Below are positions 1 to 61,446 of a DNA stretch of 64,000 nt, piece by piece. Source of the stretch: DATMER01 sp031390755 (GTDB lineage Bacteria > Acidobacteriota > Thermoanaerobaculia > Multivoradales > UBA5704). Both the position numbers and the translations under genes were made by a program. Where the stretch lies: positions 85,684-149,683 of the forward strand of contig JANMTS010000148.1 of the NCBI GenBank assembly GCA_031390755.1. Direction: 5' to 3'. The notes below the pieces were generated by a model. That model saw only the letters and a list, made by a program, of their open reading frames with translations, did no database searches and was not told the DNA's origin. Within the stretch, counting starts at the first letter, position 1; each line of letters opens with the position of its first letter.

Positions 1-1295
1 GGCCGCTCGGCGAAGCCGGCCAGCATGCTGCGGAGCTGTCCGAGGAGCCGGCGGGCCGACTCGGCGTCGATGCGGCTCAAGTGGTGGTCGAAGCGCAGGT
101 CGAACCCTTCGCCCCTGGGAGCGACGTACAGGGTGATCGGATAGTGCGTGGCGCCCGCCACCTTCGAATCCCGGATGCGGAAGCCCGGCAGCTCGGTCAC
201 TTCCAGCGGGTTGAGCGGGAAGTTCTGGAACACCAGCAGGCTCTCGATCAGCCGGGAGCCGCGCGGCAGCTCGCTCCACGACTGGATGCGCTCCAGCGGT
301 ACGTACTCGAAATCGCGCTGCTCGATCTGGCGGAGCTGCAAAGCGTTCAGGGCCGGGCCAACGGCCTCGGCTCCGGCCTGCACCCGCACCGGCAGGACAT
401 TGATGAAGAAGCCAACCACCGACTCGATCCCGTCGACCTCGGCGGGGCGTCCGGACACCACGCTGCCGGAGACCACGTCGCCGCGGCCCGTGGCGCGTCC
501 GAGGAGGGCCCCCCAGGCGCCCTGGAACAGCGTGTTGAGCGTCAGCTGGCGCTTGCGGGCCAGCGCCGCGAGAGCCTCGGTCTCTCCTTGAGGAATCCAC
601 TCCATCTCGCGGCCGTAGGCCCAACCCTCGGCGCCCTCGCCCGTTCCGTCGTAGGGCAGGGGCGTAGGCTCGTCGAAGCCCGCCAGCGCGGCCCGCCAGA
701 ACCTCTCGGCGGCGGCGTTGTCCTGCTTCTGCACCCAGGCGATGTAGTCGCGGTATCTGCGGGCCGGCTCGATCGCGGGCTCCGTTCCGGCGCAGAGGGC
801 CGAATAGATCGTGACCGCCTCGCCGAACACCCGGGACAGCGACCAGCCGTCGACGATCAGGTGGTGGAAGCTCCAGACGATCTTCCAGGAGTCGTCGGTC
901 CAGCGGATGGCGGCGAGACGGGTCAGCGGCGGCTTGCCCAGATCGAAGCCCTTCTCGCGGTCCTCGCGCAGGAAGGTCTCCATGCGGGCCTCCCGCTCTT
1001 CGTCCGAGACCTCGCGCCAGTCCAGCTCCTCGCAGGAGATCTCGGCCTCCCGGCGCACCACCTGGAGGGGCTGCTCGCGGCCCTCCCACAGGAACAGGGT
1101 GCGCAGCGACGGATGGCGGTCTACCACCGTCTGCCAAGCCTGGCGCCAGAGGGCGACGTCCAGGTTCCCGTCCACCGTCAGGGAGAACTGGTCGAAATAG
1201 ACCTCCGACCGCGATCCCGACAGCAGGAGAACCATGAGCATCCCCTGCTGTCCCGGGGAAAGCGGATAGATATCCTCGACGTTCGACTTGCTCAC
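1..1295 (-). CDS. NRPS subunit V, N-terminal condensation domain (partial)
   Basis: This is the 5' end of the last visible NRPS gene; 431 residues are seen before it runs off the left edge. It begins with GTG at 1295-1293, preceded by a strong AGGAGGA Shine-Dalgarno site (1304-1310, 8-nt spacer), 22 bp after the stop of subunit IV. The whole visible part is one condensation domain. It opens with a VEDIYPLSPGQQGML block, carries the intact catalytic HHLIVDGWS motif, and later shows VVGFFINVLPVR. The VEDIYPLSP-type opening is typical of C domains that follow an epimerization domain (D-donor, L-acceptor) and differs from the LSFAQQRLWFLDRL opening of nearly every other C domain here. That fits its place after the E-like domain of subunit IV. 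The A and T domains of this module, and chain release, must lie to the left. The condensation assignment is firm; the DCL subtype is inferred. Confidence 0.9.
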   Translation of the reverse strand, partial: MSKSNVEDIYPLSPGQQGMLMVLLLSGSRSEVYFDQFSLTVDGNLDVALWRQAWQTVVDRHPSLRTLFLWEGREQPLQVVRREAEISCEELDWREVSDEEREARMETFLREDREKGFDLGKPPLTRLAAIRWTDDSWKIVWSFHHLIVDGWSLSRVFGEAVTIYSALCAGTEPAIEPARRYRDYIAWVQKQDNAAAERFWRAALAGFDEPTPLPYDGTGEGAEGWAYGREMEWIPQGETEALAALARKRQLTLNTLFQGAWGALLGRATGRGDVVSGSVVSGRPAEVDGIESVVGFFINVLPVRVQAGAEAVGPALNALQLRQIEQRDFEYVPLERIQSWSELPRGSRLIESLLVFQNFPLNPLEVTELPGFRIRDSKVAGATHYPITLYVAPRGEGFDLRFDHHLSRIDAESARRLLGQLRSMLAGFAER

Positions 1296-1303
1296 TCTGT
1301 ATT

Positions 1304-1310
1304 TCCTCCT
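1304..1310 (-). promoter_or_regulatory. Ribosome binding site of subunit V
   Basis: AGGAGGA on the reverse strand, 8 nt before a GTG codon. It decides the GTG start at 1295-1293, since no ATG fits between the subunit IV stop and the first C-domain motif. Confidence 0.8.
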
Positions 1311-1317
1311 GCGGACG

Positions 1318-4300
1318 TCAGCCCAGCTCCGCGAGGAGCTGGTCGAGATCCGCCTGATCGAGACCCGAAACAGGAAAGTCGGAAGGAGTAAAGCCTCCGG
1401 CTTCCGCAGATAGACAATGCCGAATCAAGGACCCAAGACGCTCGAGGAAGCGGTCGGCGATCCGCTCCACGTCTTCCTTCCGGTGGGCTCCTCCAGAGGA
1501 CCAGTCGGCCCGCAGGCGCCCGCCGTCCAGCGAACAGTCCACTCGGAGAGCGCGAGCCCTGCTCTTTCCCGGGGCCGCCTCCATGCGCTCGGCGCGCCAT
1601 GGAGACGGCATCGAAAGAGGCGCCCGCCACCGGAGGACGACATCGGATTCCTGTCGATCTCCTCCAACGGGCTCCCGCAAAGCTCGCCGCAATCTCTCCT
1701 TGCCTTCCTTCAGTGCGTCGACAGGCCCGGAGCGAGACTCCAAATTCACTTCAACAGGCGAAGCAAGGCAGCCGACCGTTCGGAAAGAGGTCAAATCGTC
1801 CCTCTCCGGGCGGATCTCCTCCACCCGGATCGCGGTGCGCGGCGAGCCCAGAGCCTGTGCCGTCGCCACCAGGAGAAGCTCCTCGATCGAGTTGCCGTAG
1901 GCCTTCAGCGCCGGACCGAGAAGCGAAGCCGTGTCGCCTTCGGACAGGTTCGACGAAACCGGCCCCACCGAGATCTCGCCCGGCGCCGGATCGTGCTCTC
2001 CACCGCCGGAAGCCAGCGCCTCGGCCCAGCGCGAGAAGGGAACCACGGGCTCCGGCGCCAGCGCCGGGAGACTGGCAAGATCGGCGAGAAGCACGTTCCA
2101 TGAAGGCTCGTCCACGGCCAGCGGATGAGCGGCCAGGATCAGGACGCCCGGCTCTCCCGCGCCGCCGGGACGGAATGCGGCCCGGAGCGCTTCCGACCCC
2201 CCTTCCAGCCCCCCTTCCAGGCGACCGCCCGAAGGAAGCGGCTCCAGCGCGATCGAGGGCTCGCCCAGGCGCTGCCCGTCCGCGTCGAAACGCAGGCGCA
2301 GGGCGTCGTGGCGGGCTGCTAGTGCGGCGAGCGACGTCCGCAGCGCGTCCTCCCCCATCCCCGCGGGAACCTCGACCCGGACAACCTCGCGGCCTCCCTC
2401 GCGCCAGGGACCCGCCTTCCGGCGCCAGCGCTGAGCCGGCGTCATCGGCACCACCGTGCCCGCGGACGCTCCGCCGGCCGGGCGTTCCCGTTCCACCACC
2501 TCGGCGAGCTCCGCGATGGTCTGGTGCTGGAAGATCTGCCTGGGCGTCAGGAGCAGGCCCCGCTTGCGGCTCCGGGACACGACCTGGATCGTGCGGATCG
2601 AGTCTCCTCCCAACTCGAAGAAGTTGTCGTGGATTCCCACCGTCTCGCGGCGGAGCACCTCCGCCCAGACCTCGGCCAGGGACGTCTCGACCTCGTTGCG
2701 GGGGGCCGCGGGCTCGGCATCCCGGCCGGAATCCTGCGCGGCAGGCAGCGCCTTGCGGTCCACCTTGCCCGTGCGGGTGAGGGGCAGGGCGGGCAGGGCG
2801 ACGAAGACGGACGGCACCATGTAGTCCGGCAGCCGGTCCGTCAGGAAGGCGCGCAGATCCCGGGGCTCCGGAACGGTTGGCCCTTCCGGGCCTTCCGCCA
2901 TCACCAGGTAGGCCGCCAGCAGCTTGCGGCCGGGGACGTCCTCCCGGACGACTGCGACGCACTCGCGGACGCCCGGATAGCGGGACAGCGCCGCCTCCAC
3001 CTCTCCCAGCTCGATGCGGAAGCCGCGCAGCTTGACCTGGAAGTCGGTGCGGCCGCAATGCTCCACGCCGCCGCCGGGCAGATAGCGGCCGAGGTCGCCC
3101 GTGCGGTAGGTGCGGTCGCCCGGCTCGGGAACGGCGACGAACGGATTGGGGCGGAAGCGGTCCGCGGTCAGGGTGTCGTCGCCCAGGTAGCCGCGCGCGA
3201 GGTTCCGGCTGCGGGTGTGGATCTCGCCCAGCTCACCCACGCCCGCCAGGCGACCGGCGCCGTTGATCACCAGGAGCTGAACGCCGTCGAATCCGCGCCC
3301 CAGGGGCAGAACCTCCTTGCTCAGGTGCTCGGGATCCAGATTCCTGGGAACTTCAAAGAACGAGATCGCCCGCTGGGTCTCGGTGGAGCCGTAGAGATTG
3401 ACGCACTGGAGCGACGGAGCCAGTCCGTACATCCGCTCCACGTCCGTCTTCTTGAGCTGATCGCCGACCACGAACGCGCGGCGCAGGTCCGGCAGCTCGC
3501 GCACGGGCCCTCCCAGGGAATCAACCGCGCTCTCGGCGGATTCGAGCAGCAGCTCCATCATCGCCGGCGTCAGGTTGAGGACCGTCAGCCTCTCGTTGCG
3601 CGCCCAGGCGGCAAGATACCCCGGTGTATGCACACCCTCGTGATCGGGCACGACCAACTCAGCCCCGAACCAGATCGGCGTGAGCAGGTCGCGCTGGAGA
3701 GGGTCGTGCGAGAGCGCCGACAGCATGCCATGCCGGTCGTCCCCATCGAGCCCGAAGCGCTCGCCCATGAACGGGTAGAAGTGCGTGAGAGAGCCGTGGA
3801 CGCCAACCACGCCCTTGGGCACTCCCGTCGAGCCCGAGGTGAAGGTGATGCAAGCGGCGTCTCCAGGACCGACCTCGACACCAGGATCGGTCTCCGGAAA
3901 GCCTTCCACGCCCGTCTCGGGCAGCTCGAAGCGGCACCGGCAGCTCTCGGCGATTCGGGCGATCTCTTCGGGCAGCTCGGGTGCTCCCGGAACGCCGATC
4001 CAGCCGGTGGGCCGGCCGATGCGCAGGAGATCCAGCAGGCGCGGCACCGGGTAGGCCGGGTCCAGGATCAGGAAGGCGGCGCCCGCCTTCAACGTTCCGA
4101 GCAGGGCCTCGACGAGGGCCGCCCGCCGGTGCGCCCAGACCGCGACCACGTCGCCCTTCTCCACTCCCCGATCGATCAGGAGGCGGGCCAGGCGGTTGGT
4201 CCTTGAATCCAGCTCCGCGTACGTCCAGACCGCCCCGAGCGCATCCCGGACCGCGACCTTCCCGGGCTGGAGCGCGGCGTGGCGGGACAGGGCCTGATGA

Positions 4301-5816
4301 CCCGCCCCCCGCCACGCGCCGCTCAGCGGCAGCGTGGGGTCCGGCAGCAGCCCGGCGGCGTGCGGCGTCACCAGCGAGTAGGAGCCGACCGCTGCGTCCG
4401 GATCGGCCACGACCTGCTCGACCAGGAACGCCAGTTGGCGCTGCATCTCGACCATCCGCTCGCGGTGGAAGAGATCGGCGTTGTAGACCAGGTTGAGGTG
4501 GAGCGACTCCTCGGCCTCGTGGACGTAGATCGTGAAGTCGAACTTGGAATCGGGCTGGCTCAGCCGCGCACCTTCGACCTGGAGACCTTCCAGCTTCAGC
4601 TGGAGGTCCGAGAGCGACACATAGTTGAACAGCACCTGGAAGATCGGCGTGCGGCTCAGCTGGCGCTCCGGGTGCAGCTCCTCCAGCAGGCGCTCGAAGG
4701 GCAGCGCCTGGTAGCGGTACGCTCCGAGCACCACCTCCTTGACTCGGCCGAGCAGCTCGCGGAACGAGGGCGCGCCGTCGAGCCGGGTGCGCAGAACCAG
4801 CGTGTTGAGGAACAGGCCGATGAGGCCTTCGACCTCGACACGGCTGCGGCCGGCGCTGGGCGAGCCCACCACCACGTCGTCCTGGCCGGAAAGCCGGGAG
4901 AGCAGCAGCTTGAACACCGAGAGGAGGGCCATGAACATCGAGGTTCCCTCCTTCAGCGACAGCGAGCGCAACGCCGAGGTCTGGGCCGGCGTCAGCAGGA
5001 GCTGAACGCTGTCGCCGCGGTGGGCCTGGACCGCGGGCCGGAGGCGGTCGAACGGCATCTCCAGCGCCGGCGGCGCGTCCGCGAGGCGCTCGCGCCAGTA
5101 GCCGAGCTGCTCCTCCAGCACCGGCCCCTGCAGCCACTCCCGCTGCCACGCTGCGAAGTCGGTGTACTGGACGGGCAGCTCCGGCAGCGGCGAGGGCTTC
5201 CCCTTCACGAACGCGCCGTAGAGCGCCGACAGCTCCTTGTAGAACACTCCGAACGACCAGCCGTCCGAGATGATGTGGTGCATGTCGAGCAGCAGCACAT
5301 GCTCGTCGGCGGCAAGCCGGGCCAGGGCGACGCGGAACAGCGGCCCCGTCTCCAGGTCGTACGGCCGCTTCTCTTTCTCCAGGAGCCTCGTTTCCTCGGC
5401 GCGGAGCCAGGCCTCCGGCATTCCGGCCAGGTCGATGACGGGCAGACGGAACGATGTCGGCGCGCCGACAATCTGCCTCGCCTCGCCGTCATGCTCGACG
5501 AAGGTGGTGCGCAGCGACTCGTGGCGGCGGACGATCTCGGCCAGGGCACTCTCCATCGCCGACACGGCCAGCGCCCCGCGCAGGCGGATCGGCGAGGGCA
5601 TGTTGTAGGCGGTGCCGTCCGGCTCCAGGCGATCGAGCAGCCAGAGGCGCTGCTGGCCGAAGGAGGCCGGCGCAGGGCCGGTCGCCTGCCGGCGGGACAG
5701 TCCCCCGCTCTTCGGAGCCGAGGCTCCCTCGGCCGCCCTCTTCTTCTTCATCCGCAGAACGAGAAGGGCCAGCTTCTCCGGCGACAGCCCTTCCGCGCGG
5801 TGGGTCAGATCATCCG

Positions 5817-5820
<4 letters not shown>
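1318..5820 (-). CDS. NRPS subunit IV: C-A(Lys2-like)-T-degenerate E
   Basis: This 1,500-residue, single-module NRPS has an N-terminal helix (LSPEK...MKKKR, residues about 13-29), a C domain with HHIISDGWS, and an A domain with FTSGSTG and YGSTETQ. A T domain follows with GGDSI (active Ser 1074), then about 420 residues that align with epimerization domains (TPAQRW, HDALRLRF, RTVG, terminal SDFPVSGL). The A domain has SHDPLQRD instead of the usual FDxSVxE block, which is the signature of alpha-aminoadipate reductase (Lys2) A domains; the code reads DPRNFVLRA. The E active-site motif HHxxxDG is AHPLAVDEPSW here, so the catalytic second His is Pro 1233 and Gly is Glu 1238. The later GYG and FNYLG motifs are also lost. 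The start overlaps the stop of subunit III in ATGA, with GAGGAGA just upstream. The protein should extend the chain by one residue and pass it to subunit V, probably without active epimerization. Confidence 0.93.
1330..2440 (-). other. Degenerate epimerization domain of subunit IV
   Basis: The preceding T domain is GGDSI, the form usually found before E domains, and the E landmarks TPAQRW, HDALRLRF, RTVG and SDFPVSGL are recognisable. The active-site motif reads HPLAVDEPSW (His 1232, Pro 1233, Asp 1237, Glu 1238) instead of HHxxxDGxSW. The GHGRE, GYG and FNYLG regions are unrecognisable. The full length of about 420 residues argues for point decay of an E domain, or conversion to a non-catalytic role, rather than truncation. 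Confidence 0.82.
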
Positions 5821-35035
<29,215 letters not shown>

Positions 35036-35230
35036 CCGCTCCTCGCAACGGTTGCAAGCTTGCGGGAGCAGAGAGAGCTCGTTTTCATTGTAGACCCCGT
35101 CCGGGAAAGCCTACCCCATGTAAGGCATTGCCGGTGTGTATAGATTGTGCTGCCGAGAACGAAATGCGGGACAACCGCACTCGGAATCAGTGCAAATGAA
35201 ACTCTTGGTTTTGGACCTGCTTTTTTAGAA
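35036..35230 (-). promoter_or_regulatory. Intergenic gap between subunits I and II with possible internal promoter
   Basis: This 195-bp gap is the only real break in the operon and is clearly A+T-richer than its surroundings. On the reverse strand it contains -10-like TATACA (35137-35142) and TACAAT (35087-35092), neither with a good -35. Near the start of subunit II lie two small palindromes, GCAACGGTTGC (35045-35055) and GCAAGCTTGC (35054-35063), in what would be the leader. I see no convincing rho-independent terminator after the subunit I stop. Independent transcription of subunits II-V is possible but unproven. Confidence 0.35.
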
Positions 35231-60475
<25,245 letters not shown>

Positions 60476-60497
60476 GGATTGCGGGACAACGCGGGCG

Positions 60498-60527
60498 ATT
60501 GTGTACCGGGACGGGGGGCCGCGCCAA
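60498..60527 (-). promoter_or_regulatory. Candidate sigma-70 promoter of the NRPS operon
   Basis: On the reverse strand, TTGGCG (60527-60522) and CACAAT (60503-60498) are separated by 18 bp, each matching four of six consensus bases. Transcription would start about 16 nt before the chosen ATG, which agrees with the absence of a Shine-Dalgarno site. This is the best promoter-like pair between the 21-bp repeat array and the gene; it is a weak match. Confidence 0.35.
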
Positions 60528-60536
60528 GCCCTTGGC
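60523..60536. promoter_or_regulatory. Operator-like palindrome overlapping the -35 element
   Basis: GCCAAG-CC-CTTGGC is a perfect inverted repeat with 6-bp arms that overlaps the candidate -35 hexamer. This is a typical position for a repressor or activator site. No regulator gene is in the window to pair with it. Confidence 0.35.
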
Positions 60537-60560
60537 ACACCCGGACCTGCCACGCGGAAA

Positions 60561-60938
60561 GGTCTCCCGGTCACGGGGAGAGGTCTCCCGGTCACGAGGA
60601 AAGGTCTCCCGGTCACGAGGAAAGGTCTCCCGGTCACGAGGAAAGGTCTCCCGGTCACGAGGAAAGGTCTCCCGGTCACCGGGAAAGGTCTCCCGGCCAC
60701 GCGGAAAGGTTTCCCGGTCACGCGGAAAGGTTTCCCGGTCACCGGGAAAGGTTTCCGGCCCACCGGGAAAAGTCTCCCGGTTCCAGGGAAAGGTCTCCGG
60801 GTCGCAGGGAGAGGTCTCCCGATGACGCGGAAAGGTCTCCGGGTCATCGGGAACGTTCTCCCGGTCACCGGGAAAGGTTTCCGGGGCACGGGGAGAGGTC
60901 TCCCGATGACGGGGAAAGGTCTCCCGAAGACCCACAGG
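60561..60938. repeat. Array of eighteen 21-bp tandem repeats
   Basis: Eighteen units in perfect 21-bp register start at 60561, 60582, 60603 and so on to 60918, with no indels. Units 2-5 are identical. The commonest full form contains TCCCGGTCACCGGGA, a 15-bp hyphenated palindrome seen intact in units 6, 9 and 15. Because 21 is a multiple of three, long open frames appear on both strands. Substitutions fall at unit positions 4, 8, 10, 11, 14-16 and 20, so no frame confines them to third codon positions, and I read the array as non-coding. Confidence 0.95.
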
Positions 60939-61073
60939 CGCGGCCTTCGGCTTCCGGGATGGAGGCTTGCCGGCAATCGATACGACGGGTCGCGGGAGAA
61001 GTTCCGAGTCTCGCGTAGGGGCAGGTCTCGTGCCTGCCCTCTTCCCGGCCGACCTCCGGCCTGCATCGCCCAC
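60939..61073. other. Spacer between the two 21-bp arrays
   Basis: G+C-rich DNA with scattered TTCCGG and GCCGG words but no clear periodicity, gene, promoter or terminator. It may be fully decayed repeat. Confidence 0.4.
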
Positions 61074-61388
61074 GTCTCCGCCAGCCTCGGCGCGCGCTCC
61101 GCTACGTGGCGCGGACGCTCCGCGGTGGGAGGCCGGCGCTCCGCTACGGGGTGCCGACGTTCCGCGTCTCTGTGCCGGCTTCCGGCCGACGCGCCGGGAT
61201 CCTCCTGCACTGCCGCCGGACTCCGGCGACTCCCGGCCCCTCTCCGGCCGAACCCGGCCCAAGTCCCGCCGGCCGCTGCGGAGATCCCGCCGGGGATTGC
61301 CGGAACCCGGCGCAACCCGGCGGTATCCCGCCTCTCCTGGCCGTCCCTCGGCCAGAGTTGGCCAGAAGCGGGACCACGGCTGCCGGAC
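61074..61388. repeat. Decayed 21-bp-periodic repeat array
   Basis: Consecutive 21-nt blocks can be laid end to end from 61074 to about 61346, and faintly to 61388. Most open with a CTCCG or TCCCG core and close with GCCGG or a similar word. The clearest blocks start at 61095, 61116, 61137 and 61158. It resembles an ancient version of the neighbouring clean array but is out of phase with it. It explains heptad-like repeats in the open frames of this stretch. Confidence 0.6.
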
Positions 61389-61446
61389 ATCGGGAATTGC
61401 CCCTCAGCTACTCCATTCCCATCCGTCCTGATAGCATTCCCTGGAA

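Noticed and set aside
35036..35230. Rho-independent terminator after subunit I
   Set aside because: Only a weak GCACT/AGTGC pair is present, and the A-rich run after the stop precedes any stem. It is not convincing.
60561..60938. CRISPR array
   Set aside because: Units are contiguous 21-mers without unique spacers, and there are no cas genes.
60476..61390. N-terminal extension of subunit I upstream to about 61390
   Set aside because: The frame is open, but it only translates 21-bp tandem repeats and low-complexity DNA. Other frames and the opposite strand are equally open, and substitutions are not biased to third positions. The A domain begins normally after ATG 60475.
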